A stretch of DNA of 25,243 bases from Clostridiaceae bacterium (GCA_016292705.1 JAEDHZ010000004.1:1-25243); one strand, 5' to 3'. Counted from the first letter of the stretch, positions 7,199-16,154 are shown. Notes: a model not told the origin generated them from the sequence alone. Translations and numbers: made by a program.

Positions 7199-8023
7199 TC
7201 ACACTTCCTTAATCATATTATAAATATCGCCTTTTTTGAGGCCTGTTTCCGCCGCCGCTTTTTTTGCTGCAAAGGATGCACCGAGGCCCTCTCTGACATA
7301 GCTTGTTGCAAGAGCAACAGCATCCTCAAGGGTAGCCTCTGCCTTATCCTCACTTTCGCCCTCAATGACGAGAACAATTTCTCCCTTGAGCGGTGTTTCG
7401 GAATATTTTTCCGAAGCCTCTTTCAGCGTTGTTCGGATTGCCTCCTCGTGAATTTTGGTAATCTCACGGACAATTGCAATTCTTCGGTCACCGAGTGTTT
7501 CAAAAAGATCTTTCAGCGTTGCAGAAAGCTTGTGCGGTGCTTCATAAAAAATCATTGTCCTTTTTTCATGGCTGACGGAAAGGAGATGTTCACGACGGCT
7601 TTGCTTGTTCACGCTGAGGAAACCCTCAAAGGTGAACCTGCCGACAGGCAGCCCCGAAAGCGCCGCAGCCGCAACAAAAGCGGACGGGCCGGGAACAGCC
7701 TTCACATCTATACCCTTTTCAGCACAAAGGGCAACAAGATCTTCGCCGGGATCGGAAACCGCCGGCATTCCGGCATCCGTGACAAGGGCACAGTTTTCGC
7801 CGGCAAGGATTCTTTCTGTAATAATCTCGCCCTTTTCACGGCGATTATGCTCAAAATAGCTGATCATCGGCTTTTTGAGTTCAAAATGATTGAGGAGCTT
7901 GAGCGTTACCCTCGTATCCTCGGCGGCAATGAAGTCGCAGTTATTGAGCGTTTCAACCGCACGGGGCGAAAAATCCCCGAGATTTCCTATCGGTGTTCCG
8001 ACAATATACAGCTTTCCGCTCAT
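7199..8023 (-). CDS. rsmI: 16S rRNA (cytidine1402-2'-O)-methyltransferase RsmI
   Basis: RsmI uses S-adenosylmethionine to methylate the ribose of C1402 in the decoding centre of 16S rRNA. The 274-residue protein has the family's tetrapyrrole-methylase fold signatures: LYIVGTPIGNLGDFSPRA at the N-terminus, AAEDTRVTLKLLNHF, FEHNRREK, ALVTDAGMPAVSDPGEDLV, VPGPSAFVAAAALSG and FYEAPHKL. A C-terminal helical region (ASFAAKKAAAETGLKKGDIY) resembles the small helix-turn-helix often found at this end. GGAGG lies 7 nt before the ATG. The start overlaps the preceding stop as ATGA, indicating translational coupling to the trmN6-like gene. The pair matches the B. subtilis yabB-yabC neighbourhood. Confidence 0.96.
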   Translation of the reverse strand: MSGKLYIVGTPIGNLGDFSPRAVETLNNCDFIAAEDTRVTLKLLNHFELKKPMISYFEHNRREKGEIITERILAGENCALVTDAGMPAVSDPGEDLVALCAEKGIDVKAVPGPSAFVAAAALSGLPVGRFTFEGFLSVNKQSRREHLLSVSHEKRTMIFYEAPHKLSATLKDLFETLGDRRIAIVREITKIHEEAIRTTLKEASEKYSETPLKGEIVLVIEGESEDKAEATLEDAVALATSYVREGLGASFAAKKAAAETGLKKGDIYNMIKEV

Positions 8024-8775
8024 CTTCTTCCCTCCGTGTAATCTCCCATAATTTTCAGAAGCTCCTCTGACGGTTTTCCGTCCGGAGTCTCAATATAAAG
8101 ATTCTTTTCAATACTGACAAAGCTGTTTGCACCGAGCTTTCCCTCAACAAGAAAAAGCCATGGGGCACTGCCCTCATTTTTGGAGACGAACCTAAGCCTT
8201 TTCGGCTCAAGGTTGTGCCGGCGCATACTGACCATAACATCGCAAAGGCGTTCAGGTCTGTGGCAAAGGCAAAATCTTCCGCCGAAGCGCAAAAGCTTTG
8301 CCGCCGCTTCGCAACAGTCATCAATTGAGCACATTGTTTCGTGCCTTGCAATTTTATCACTTTCGCTGACGCTTTCAATTCCTGCTCCGACCTTTTTATA
8401 GGGAGGATTCATCGTTACAAGGTCAAACGCTCCGAACGGCAGAACACCTTTCAGACTGCGCAAGTCATGATTGATAACGGTTACTCTTTCAGAAAGACTG
8501 TTAAAAACGAGCGAGCGTTCAAGCTGGGAGCACGCCTTTTCCTGAATTTCAACAGCAAAAAGCTGTCCTGTCTGCTTTTTGCACCAAAGCAAGGGAATGA
8601 TTCCGCAGCCCGTTCCCATGTCGCAGGCTGTGTCCTTCTTCCTGATATTTGAAAAATGGGAAAGCAAAACAGCGTCCGTACCGAAAATATGATCCTTTGA
8701 AACAACAACGGAAAGTCCTCCGCCGAGCGGATCAAGCCGCTCGCCCTCATAAAGTTCGATATCCGTTTTGCTCAC
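8020..8775 (-). CDS. TrmN6-like tRNA1(Val) adenine-37 N6-methyltransferase (YfiC/YabB family)
   Basis: This is a SAM-dependent class I methyltransferase of 251 residues. SAM-binding motif I DMGTGCG is at 52-58, an acidic motif II follows (AVEIQEKA), and the catalytic NPPY is at 123-126, typical of N6-adenine methylation. The N-terminal part, with LDPLGGGLSVV and KDHIFGTDAVLLSHF, is characteristic of the YfiC/TrmN6 group that modifies A37 of tRNA1(Val). The substrate is inferred from family, not shown. The start is the GTG at 8775, the only plausible initiation codon after the in-frame stop. Its Shine-Dalgarno (GAAGAGAG) is very close, so initiation probably depends on coupling to polC, whose stop is 10 nt upstream. 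The gene overlaps rsmI by 4 nt. Confidence 0.88.
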   Translation of the reverse strand: MSKTDIELYEGERLDPLGGGLSVVVSKDHIFGTDAVLLSHFSNIRKKDTACDMGTGCGIIPLLWCKKQTGQLFAVEIQEKACSQLERSLVFNSLSERVTVINHDLRSLKGVLPFGAFDLVTMNPPYKKVGAGIESVSESDKIARHETMCSIDDCCEAAAKLLRFGGRFCLCHRPERLCDVMVSMRRHNLEPKRLRFVSKNEGSAPWLFLVEGKLGANSFVSIEKNLYIETPDGKPSEELLKIMGDYTEGRR

Positions 8776-8785
8776 CTCTCTTCAT

Positions 8786-11700
8786 TCAAAAATCAAACAG
8801 GCTGATCTGCCTGGTTTCCGGAATACCCTTGAGTGCTCCCACCTGGCGCAATGCTTCAACAACGGCGCTGGACGCACCTGCCTTTGCGGCAAAGTCATCA
8901 ACCGAAACAAAGCGGTCAACACCCTCTCTTGCTTTTGCAAGTCCGACTGCGGCGTTTTCGCCGACACCGCTGAGTGCACTGAACGGCATACGGATTTTTC
9001 CGTCTTCAATTTTGTATACACTTGCATCGGATTTATAGATATCAACGGGCAGAAATTCAATTCCCCTTGCCATCATCTCGTTGACAGCCTGCAAACCGGG
9101 GAACATATTCTGCTCCTTTGGAGCCGCATCTTTGCCTGCCGCCTTGATTTGGGCCATGCGCTTTTTGACTGCTTCCCTGCCCTCAATAACCGCGGCAGCG
9201 TCAATGTCTCCGCCACGAACGGTCATAAAGGCGGCGTAGTATTCAAGCGGTCTGTATATTTTGTACCAGCCGAGTCTCAATGCCGCACTGACATAGGCGG
9301 CGGCGTGAGCTTTCGGGAACATATACTTGATTTTATAGCAGGACTTGATGTACCATTCGGGAACATCATGCTCACGCATATCCTTCTCCATGCCTTCCCA
9401 GACCTCTGCCGAAACCTTGCCCTTTGCAATGAGCCCCTTTCGGACGGTTTCCATAATCTTGAAAGCACGGCTCGGTTCAAGACCCTTGTGCATAAGGTAA
9501 ACCATGATGCTGTCTCTTGTTCCGATAACTTCAGAAATTGTGCAGATTCCGTCCTTGATGAGATCCTGCGCATTTCCGAGCCAGACATCCGTTCCGTGGG
9601 AAAGGCCGGAAATCTGCAAAAGGTCGGAAAAGTTCTTCGGCTGTGCGTCAAGGAGCATCTGAATAACAAACGGAGTTCCCATTTCCGGAATCGTCAGCGT
9701 TCCTGTCGGGCAGTCAATGTCCTCCGCCGTGACGCCGAGCGGCTCGGTACTTGTCAGCATTTCGTAAATCTTCGGGTCGCAGATGTCCGTTTCCATAACG
9801 GGGATTCCCGTCAGATCCTCAAGGTGCTTATAAAGCGTCGGAACATCGTGACCGAGGTTATCAAGCTTCAGAATTGTGTCATGAAGCGCATGGAAATCAA
9901 AGTGAGTTGTGGTCTGCCCTTTTGTTGAATCGTCGGACGGATACTGAACGGGGGTGAAGTCCTCCGCCTCAAACGCATTCGGAACAACAACCATTCCGCC
10001 CGGATGCTGACCGGTCGTGCGCTTGACACCGGTGCAGCCGATTGTGAGCCTTGCCTCCTCCGCACGGGAAACCTTTCTTCCCCTTTCGTCAAGGTACTTT
10101 TTGACAAAGCCGAATGCCGTTTTATCCGCAACCGTAGCAATCGTACCCGCCTTGAAAACATGGGAGGAGCCGAAAAGCTCTTCAGTATACTTATGTGCCC
10201 TTGACTGGTATTCACCTGAAAAATTCAGGTCGATATCAGGGCTCTTGTCGCCCTTGAAGCCGAGGAAGGTTTCAAACGGAATGTCATGACCGTCTCGTTC
10301 CATCGGTGTTGCGCATTCCGGGCAATCCTTTTTCGGAAGGTCATAGCCCGAACCGACTTCGCCCTTGAGGAAGAACTCCGAGTGCTTGCAGTTCGGACAG
10401 CGGTAGTGCGGTGCAAGCGGATTGACCTCGGAAATTCCGGAAGCATTTGCAACATAGGAAGAACCTACTGAACCACGGGAACCGACATGATAGCCGTGAT
10501 CCTCTGAGTTTTTAACAAGCTTCTGTGCAATCATATACAAAACACCGAAACCGTGCTTGATTATTGAGTCAAGCTCCCTCGAAAGTCTTGAGGCAACATA
10601 TTCGGGAACAGGATCGCCGTAAAGGCGCTTTGTTTTCTCCCAGCAGAGCCGTTTGAGTTCATCATCGGCACCCTCAAGGGAGGGCGGATAGTTTCCGCTC
10701 GGAATCGGGGTCAGCTCTTCAATCATGTCCGCAATTTTTCCCGGATTTTCAATGACAACTTCCCTTGCCGTTTCCTCGCCGAGATAATCAAACTCCGCAA
10801 GCATGTCTTTCGTGTTGCGGAAGAACAACGGAGCTTGCTTGTCCGCATCCGGAAATCCCTGACCTGCCATGAGGATCGCTCTGAAAACGCTGTCCTCGGG
10901 GTCAATGAAGTGAACATCGCAGGTTGCAACAACCGGTTTTCCGAGTGCATCCGCAACATGAATCACTTTCCGGTTCATATCCTGAATATCCTCAATGCTG
11001 TTGACAAGCGGAAAACGCTCGCTGTCAATCATGTAGCTGTTGTTTCCGCAGGGCTGAATTTCAAGGTAATCATAAAACGATGCAATTTCAAGAATTTTTT
11101 CATCGCTTTGCCCCGTGGATATTGCACGGTAAAGCTCGCCGGCTTCGCAAGCACTGCCGATTATGAGTCCCTCACGGTGACGCATCAGCTCACTTTTGGG
11201 TATTATCGGCCTTCGGTGGAAATATTTTACATTTGAAAGCGAAATAAGCTGATAGAGATTTTTGAGCCCGGTGCTGTTTCTTGCAAGGATTATCTGGTGG
11301 TAATACCTTGCCTTTTTTTCCTTTTTCCAGTCCTCAAAGCTCTGCTCGTCATCGTTGATAAAATAGCCCTCCATGCCGAGAATAACCTTGATTTTTCCGT
11401 CTGCGGCGGCAATAGCCTCCGGAAAAGCCTGAACAACGCCGTGGTCTGTGATAGCAATGGCCTTGTGTCCCCAGGCAATTGCACGCTTGACAAGCAGCTT
11501 TGCGTCCGTCATGCCGTCCATCATGGACATCTTTGTGTGCAAATGCAGTTCAACGCGCTTTTCCTGCGCATCGTCAATCGGCGGAATCTTCTTGATTGTT
11601 GAGATTGCCTTCGGGCTAATAACGGTTTCGCCCGAATATTTGTCAAATGTCAAATCGCCCCTGATAAGAACCGTTACACCGTCGGAAACTTTTTCAAGAA

Positions 11701-12547
11701 TATGGGCGCAGTACTCCTTTTTTTCAAATATCTTGCAGGAATAAGCGTATGTACGGTCGGTGATATTGAAAGTAACAATATTACTCCTGCCGTCCCTTGT
11801 TTCCCTGACCTCAAGACCGAAGACATCACCCCAGACAACGCAGGAGCCGTCCTCAATACTTATTTCCGAAAGCGGACGGGGCTTTTTGGTAATCTTGTTT
11901 CCGAGTACGGGATGAGCGGTTTCAAAGTAAAGCGGTATTCCCTCAATGATCTTATGCTCTTTCGGCATTGTTGCTGCGGCGCGTACTTCCTCGGGATCAA
12001 TTCCCTTTGCACGCAGATTGTTGTCCTCGGCTGTCCTTATCATCTCGGTATATGCTTCATCCTCAACGGATATTTCATCACCGAAAAACTCAACGGCAAC
12101 CTTTCTTGAAAAGCGGTCAAGAATGAGTCTTTCCATAAAGTCCTTGCATCCGCAGGCTTCAAGGATGCTCTTTCCGCCGTGGGTGAGATTAACCGAAAGC
12201 GTTGTTCCGTCAAAACCGGCGCTTGCGCCAACAAAAAAGCCGTTGCTCGCCGCAACGGACGAGTTGACTTTCCGGACAAGGGAAGAGAAGTATCCCTCCG
12301 AAAAAAGTGCAGACGGCATCTTAGGAAAGATTTCAATTTCCGAAAGGTCGAGCCTGCTTTTGAGCAGTTCTTCAACACACTCAATTTCAGGCTCTGAAAC
12401 AAGAGCGGGAAAGGAAAGCTCAAGTTCCATTTTCCTGCTCTCAAAATGTATTCTGATGTTATCAATTCTGCAGCCGGAAAAGGCAGCAGATGCCCGTTCG
12501 TTTTCCGGTATTTCACCGAAAACCGAAAAAAAATCATTGTTTTCCAT
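8786..12547 (-). CDS. polC: PolC-type DNA polymerase III alpha subunit lacking the usual inserted 3'-5' exonuclease domain
   Basis: This is the replicative polymerase, 1253 residues. Order: N-terminal domain (about 1-190), OB domain (about 225-322, ending AISTIKKIPPIDDAQEKR), PHP domain (332-550), then palm, fingers and duplex-binding parts to a QISLFDF C-terminus. PolC marks are VELHLHT (332-338), a Cys4 zinc site (C717, C720, C742, C745) and PDIDLNFSGEY with catalytic D771 and D773. Others are GCTGVKRTTGQHPGG, the third-Asp region HFDFHALHDTILKLDNLGHD and KIKYMFPKAHAAAYV. In Bacillus-type PolC (about 1437 residues) a DnaQ-like exonuclease of about 180 residues interrupts the PHP domain after the GIEA-like motif. 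Here GMEGYFI (391-397) runs through about 18 linker residues straight into RYYHQIILARNSTGLKNLY. No D-E-T-T-G exonuclease motif is present. The Shine-Dalgarno is weak (AAGGA, 14 nt away). Confidence 0.95.
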   Translation of the reverse strand: MENNDFFSVFGEIPENERASAAFSGCRIDNIRIHFESRKMELELSFPALVSEPEIECVEELLKSRLDLSEIEIFPKMPSALFSEGYFSSLVRKVNSSVAASNGFFVGASAGFDGTTLSVNLTHGGKSILEACGCKDFMERLILDRFSRKVAVEFFGDEISVEDEAYTEMIRTAEDNNLRAKGIDPEEVRAAATMPKEHKIIEGIPLYFETAHPVLGNKITKKPRPLSEISIEDGSCVVWGDVFGLEVRETRDGRSNIVTFNITDRTYAYSCKIFEKKEYCAHILEKVSDGVTVLIRGDLTFDKYSGETVISPKAISTIKKIPPIDDAQEKRVELHLHTKMSMMDGMTDAKLLVKRAIAWGHKAIAITDHGVVQAFPEAIAAADGKIKVILGMEGYFINDDEQSFEDWKKEKKARYYHQIILARNSTGLKNLYQLISLSNVKYFHRRPIIPKSELMRHREGLIIGSACEAGELYRAISTGQSDEKILEIASFYDYLEIQPCGNNSYMIDSERFPLVNSIEDIQDMNRKVIHVADALGKPVVATCDVHFIDPEDSVFRAILMAGQGFPDADKQAPLFFRNTKDMLAEFDYLGEETAREVVIENPGKIADMIEELTPIPSGNYPPSLEGADDELKRLCWEKTKRLYGDPVPEYVASRLSRELDSIIKHGFGVLYMIAQKLVKNSEDHGYHVGSRGSVGSSYVANASGISEVNPLAPHYRCPNCKHSEFFLKGEVGSGYDLPKKDCPECATPMERDGHDIPFETFLGFKGDKSPDIDLNFSGEYQSRAHKYTEELFGSSHVFKAGTIATVADKTAFGFVKKYLDERGRKVSRAEEARLTIGCTGVKRTTGQHPGGMVVVPNAFEAEDFTPVQYPSDDSTKGQTTTHFDFHALHDTILKLDNLGHDVPTLYKHLEDLTGIPVMETDICDPKIYEMLTSTEPLGVTAEDIDCPTGTLTIPEMGTPFVIQMLLDAQPKNFSDLLQISGLSHGTDVWLGNAQDLIKDGICTISEVIGTRDSIMVYLMHKGLEPSRAFKIMETVRKGLIAKGKVSAEVWEGMEKDMREHDVPEWYIKSCYKIKYMFPKAHAAAYVSAALRLGWYKIYRPLEYYAAFMTVRGGDIDAAAVIEGREAVKKRMAQIKAAGKDAAPKEQNMFPGLQAVNEMMARGIEFLPVDIYKSDASVYKIEDGKIRMPFSALSGVGENAAVGLAKAREGVDRFVSVDDFAAKAGASSAVVEALRQVGALKGIPETRQISLFDF

Positions 12548-12570
12548 TTTGTTATATGTTTTTCCTTATG

Positions 12571-13623
12571 TTATAAATTGTCTATTTCTTTCATAAGTTC
12601 TGAGACAAGCTCTTCTTCCCTGACTTTCCTGAGGATTTCGCCATGGCTGAAAACAAGGCCGCAGCCGTCACCTCCGGCTATTCCGACATCAGCTTCCCTC
12701 GCCTCTCCCGGTCCGTTGACAACGCAGCCCATAACTGCAACTTTAATCGGCTTTTTGACGCTCCTGAGCTTTTCTTCAACCTCTTGCGCAAGGGAGATGA
12801 GGTCAATCTTTGTCCGTCCGCAGGTGGGACAGGAAACAAGTGTGGGTGTGTCGTTGCGCAGGCCGGCAGCCTTGAGAATATCAAGTCCGGCATAGACCTC
12901 CTCAACCGGGTCAGCAGTGAGGGAAACACGGATTGTATCTCCTATTCCGTCCGTCAGCAGCGAGCCGATTCCGACAGCGGATTTGAGCATTCCCATCCGC
13001 TTTGTTCCGGCCTCCGTAACTCCGAGGTGAAGCGGATAGCGGCACATTGCTCCAACCTCTTTATATGCCTTAATCATTGTCTGTACATCTGAAGATTTGA
13101 TTGAAATTACGATATCGTCAAAGTCAAACCTTTCAAGGAGACTGACATGATACATTGCGCTTTCCGCCATTGCCTGCGCAGTCGGCGCACCGTATTTTGC
13201 AAGGATATGCTTTTCAACCGAGCCGGAATTTACGCCGATACGAATGGGCACACCGTTTGAACGGCATTTTTCGGCAACCGCTTTCACATTCCCGTCGTCA
13301 CCGATATTTCCGGGATTGATGCGGACTTTGTCCACACCGGCCTCAACACATTCAAGCGCAATTTTATAATTAAAGTGAATGTCCGCAACAATCGGAACAA
13401 AAACATTCTCCTTGAGTGCCGCAACGGTTTTCACCGCCTCAAGATCCGGCACTGCAACACGGATAATTTCACACCCGGCTTTTTCAAGTGCCTTTGCCTG
13501 CTCCACGTTTTTTTCAGTGTCATGCGCTTCGGCATTGAGCATTGACTGAACAGAAACGGGGCTGTTCCCGCCGATAAAAATGTTTCCGACCTTAATCTTT
13601 TTGCTTTCTCGTCTTTCAATCAT
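12571..13623 (-). CDS. ispG: 4-hydroxy-3-methylbut-2-enyl diphosphate synthase (flavodoxin), IspG/GcpE
   Basis: IspG catalyses the penultimate step of the MEP isoprenoid pathway, reductively opening the cyclic diphosphate MEcPP to HMBPP with a [4Fe-4S] cluster. The chosen start is the ATG at 13623 (MIERRESKKIKVGN), giving 350 residues. A longer frame reaches 13683 but would overlap the end of rseP and has no family-like sequence. The TIM-barrel part shows VSVQSMLNAEAHDTEKN, GCEIIRVAVPD, VPIVADIHFNYKIAL and KVRINPGNIG. Cluster ligands are C265 and C268 (CPTCGR), C300 and E307 (GCVVNGPGE). It lies between rseP and polC, the position occupied in many Clostridia, and shares an operon with dxr, an earlier enzyme of the same pathway. 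Confidence 0.97.
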   Translation of the reverse strand: MIERRESKKIKVGNIFIGGNSPVSVQSMLNAEAHDTEKNVEQAKALEKAGCEIIRVAVPDLEAVKTVAALKENVFVPIVADIHFNYKIALECVEAGVDKVRINPGNIGDDGNVKAVAEKCRSNGVPIRIGVNSGSVEKHILAKYGAPTAQAMAESAMYHVSLLERFDFDDIVISIKSSDVQTMIKAYKEVGAMCRYPLHLGVTEAGTKRMGMLKSAVGIGSLLTDGIGDTIRVSLTADPVEEVYAGLDILKAAGLRNDTPTLVSCPTCGRTKIDLISLAQEVEEKLRSVKKPIKVAVMGCVVNGPGEAREADVGIAGGDGCGLVFSHGEILRKVREEELVSELMKEIDNL

Positions 13624-13655
13624 AAAAGCACCTGTCCAACATCTGATTTCTGAAT

Positions 13656-14984
13656 TTACATGAAGCCTATTCCCGATATCCACTTCCAGATATCGCTTGC
13701 GGAGATTACCGCCATGAAAACAAGGAGCAGAACAAGACCTGCGGCATGAATCCAGTTTTCATATTTCGGGGGTATCTTCTTCCTTGTGATAAGCTCAACG
13801 AACATGAAAAACAGTCTTCCGCCGTCAAGCGCCGGTATCGGAAGAAGATTGAAAACTCCGATATTCACCGTAATGAGTGCCATAATCATGAGCATTGCGC
13901 TCCAGTCTGCACTCTGAACGCTCTGCTCGGTAACATCGGCAATAACGGAAACAGTTCCTATCGGCCCCGCAAGGTCGTTGAATCCGTATCTTCCCCGAAT
14001 AATATCAAAAAGGCTGAGATATACCATTCTTGACATTGTGGCAGTATATCTGAAAGCACCGCCGACAACATTCAGAAATCCTCTTTCCTCACCGAGGATT
14101 GAAAAATCGAAAACCGTAACGGTCTGCATTTTGACTTTTTCAAAGGTCTTTTCCTCATCACCGCGCAGAACGGTAAAGTCAATTTCATAGTCCTTATCTT
14201 TGCCGATTTCCTCAATAAGCGCCTGATTTGTTTCAACCTTAACGCTGTTGACGGCAATTATTCTGTCTCCGTCCTTGAGCCCGGCTTTTTTGAGCTTGGA
14301 ACTCACCGAGGAAATGACGCAGCTTTCATCATAGGAAAAGTTTCCGCCGGTACGGACGGCAAAGTTGACTTCGGGAAGCTCAAGCTTTTTTCCGTCACGC
14401 TCAACAACAAAGGAGTATTTTCCCGTGTTGTTGCGCTGCATGAGAAAGCTTATATCGTAATCGGAAAACACACGCCTTGAGTCAATCTTCAGAATCTTGT
14501 CTCCGACCATCAGTCCGTTTTCGCCGTTGCTGACTGCGCCCTCATAAAACTGTGAAATCGTGTTTGTTCCAACAAGGGGATCTTTCTGGTTTGAACCGAC
14601 ACCGGCAACAATCAGCACGCAGATGAGCACACCGAGAATAATGTTAAAGGTTGCGCCTGCGGCAACAATAATCATCTTCTGCCAGAGTTTTTTGTTGCAG
14701 AACGCACCCTCATCTTCGCTTTCCTCGTCCTCACCCTCCATACTGACAAAGCCGCCAATCGGGAAAAGGCGCAGAGCATATTTTGTTACCTTTCCCTGCT
14801 TTTTGAGGATGGTCGGGCCCATTCCGAGCGCAAACTCGTTGACCTTGACCTTGAAAAGCTTTGCAAAAATGAAGTGTCCGAACTCATGGATAAAGATTAT
14901 CAATCCAAAAAAGAGGACGGCAACAAGAATCGGCCATGCCTTGCTCCAGACCGCCGAAAAAGCAACAAGAAAATTCAGTTTCAT
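13656..14984 (-). CDS. rseP: Site-2 membrane metalloprotease RseP/RasP with two PDZ-like regions
   Basis: This is an intramembrane zinc protease that cleaves anti-sigma factors and signal-peptide remnants after a first site-1 cut. It has 442 residues. TM1 contains the zinc motif HEFGH (H33, E34, H37), and the C-terminal TM region contains LLPIPALDGGR with the third ligand near D387. A membrane-associated stretch (LRLFPIGGFVSMEGED) and a second hydrophobic segment (about 99-125) follow TM1. Two PDZ-like stretches lie between: NGLMVGDKILKIDSRRV, and AGLKDGDRIIAVNSVKV preceded by VISSVSSKL. AAGGTG lies 5 nt before the ATG, inside the end of dxr, whose stop is only 4 nt away. The gene sits in its usual Firmicute place after cdsA-dxr. 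Its substrate here is unknown. Confidence 0.96.
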   Translation of the reverse strand: MKLNFLVAFSAVWSKAWPILVAVLFFGLIIFIHEFGHFIFAKLFKVKVNEFALGMGPTILKKQGKVTKYALRLFPIGGFVSMEGEDEESEDEGAFCNKKLWQKMIIVAAGATFNIILGVLICVLIVAGVGSNQKDPLVGTNTISQFYEGAVSNGENGLMVGDKILKIDSRRVFSDYDISFLMQRNNTGKYSFVVERDGKKLELPEVNFAVRTGGNFSYDESCVISSVSSKLKKAGLKDGDRIIAVNSVKVETNQALIEEIGKDKDYEIDFTVLRGDEEKTFEKVKMQTVTVFDFSILGEERGFLNVVGGAFRYTATMSRMVYLSLFDIIRGRYGFNDLAGPIGTVSVIADVTEQSVQSADWSAMLMIMALITVNIGVFNLLPIPALDGGRLFFMFVELITRKKIPPKYENWIHAAGLVLLLVFMAVISASDIWKWISGIGFM

Positions 14985-14988
14985 TTTA

Positions 14989-16137
14989 TCACCTTACATG
15001 GCTTTCAACAAAGTCTCTTGCGGCTCTGTCAGCCTCAAGAACATCGGAAAGCGTATAATTATCCTTTGAAACGCCGTTTGAAATCGCCGCCTCAACAAGG
15101 TCAGCAATCTGGAGGAAGCCTGCTCTGCCGTTGCGGAAAAGCTCGTTGGCCTTTTCATTCGCACCGTTTGCAATTGCAGGGAAAAGACCACCCTTTTCAA
15201 TTGCCGAGCGGCAAAGACTGATGCAGCGGAAAGTATCGTAATCCGGCTTTGAAAAAGTAAGACTATTGTAATCGCTGAGAGAAAGACGCTTCACCGGGGA
15301 AACAATTCTTTCAGGATAAGTCAGCGCATACTGGATCGGTATTCTCATATCCGGCACGCCAAGCTGAGCTATCACAGAATTGTCAACATATTCAATCAGC
15401 GAATGGACAACACTTTCACGGTGAACAACAATCTGAATCATTGACGGCGAAACACCAAAAAGCCAGACCGCCTCAATCAGTTCAAGCCCCTTGTTCATCA
15501 TCGTTGCGCTGTCAACGGTAATTTTTGCCCCCATGCTCCAGTTGGGATGCTTCAAAGCCTCGGCAACGGTAACGCTCTCAAGCTCCTTCCTTGTTTTTCC
15601 GAAGAAAGGACCCCCGGATGCCGTTAGTATTATTGATTTAAGCTCTTGCTTTTTATTCATCCCCTGAAGACATTGAAAAATTGCACTGTGTTCACTGTCA
15701 ACGGGAAGAATACTGATATTGTTCTCCTTTGCGGTACGGATTACAAGGCTGCCCGCAGCAACAAGAGTCTCCTTGTTTGCAAGAGCAAGCCCCTTTTTTG
15801 CGTTCAGCGCCGCAAGAGTCGGCTCAAGACCGGCCATTCCGACAATGCCGTTGAGAACAGTGTCTGCCGTTTCCTCTTGTGCACATTCGCAAACGCCCTT
15901 TTGACCGCCGAGAACCTTGATATCAGTATCAGCGAGACGGATTTTCAGCTCCTTTGCGGCAACCTCATCGGCAAGGGCAACCATTTTCGGCTTGAATTTC
16001 CTTGCCTGCGCTTCAATGAGTTTTGCGTTGCTGTTCGCCGTCAGGGCAGTGACGGCGATGCCTGCATTTTCGCAAACATCAAGCGCCTGCGTGCCTATTG
16101 AGCCTGTTGAGCCTAAAATTGAAAGCTTTTCAGTCAT
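14989..16137 (-). CDS. dxr: 1-deoxy-D-xylulose 5-phosphate reductoisomerase
   Basis: Dxr converts DXP to MEP using NADPH and a divalent metal, the first committed step of the MEP pathway that feeds IspG and UppS in this cluster. It has 382 residues, normal for the family. Visible motifs are the NADPH-binding ILGSTGSIGTQALDV at the N-terminus, NKETLVAAG (121-129) and metal ligands in PVDSEHSAIFQ (D147, E149). Then follow ASGGPF, LKHPNWSMGAKITVDSATMMNK and GLELIEA with the third acidic ligand, and the RESVVHSLIEY and QLGVPDMRIPIQYALTYPER blocks. AAGGTG precedes the ATG by 7 nt, and the cdsA stop lies 17 nt upstream. All catalytic residues appear intact. Confidence 0.97.
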   Translation of the reverse strand: MTEKLSILGSTGSIGTQALDVCENAGIAVTALTANSNAKLIEAQARKFKPKMVALADEVAAKELKIRLADTDIKVLGGQKGVCECAQEETADTVLNGIVGMAGLEPTLAALNAKKGLALANKETLVAAGSLVIRTAKENNISILPVDSEHSAIFQCLQGMNKKQELKSIILTASGGPFFGKTRKELESVTVAEALKHPNWSMGAKITVDSATMMNKGLELIEAVWLFGVSPSMIQIVVHRESVVHSLIEYVDNSVIAQLGVPDMRIPIQYALTYPERIVSPVKRLSLSDYNSLTFSKPDYDTFRCISLCRSAIEKGGLFPAIANGANEKANELFRNGRAGFLQIADLVEAAISNGVSKDNYTLSDVLEADRAARDFVESHVR

Positions 16138-16154
16138 TTTCTTTCACCTTAAAA

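Noticed and set aside
8768..9928. Long plus-strand open frame (386 codons) opposite the 3' part of polC
   Set aside because: It is fully antisense to conserved polC palm/finger sequence, has no ribosome binding site, and its product is Cys/His/Asn-rich with no family pattern. It is a shadow frame.
11946..12596. Plus-strand open frame of 216 codons opposite the 5' end of polC
   Set aside because: Ser-rich composition typical of an antisense frame, and entirely covered by polC on the minus strand.
13624..13683. N-terminal extension of ispG overlapping rseP
   Set aside because: It would overlap the rseP 3' end and has no homology; the ATG at 13623 gives the family's usual N-terminus.
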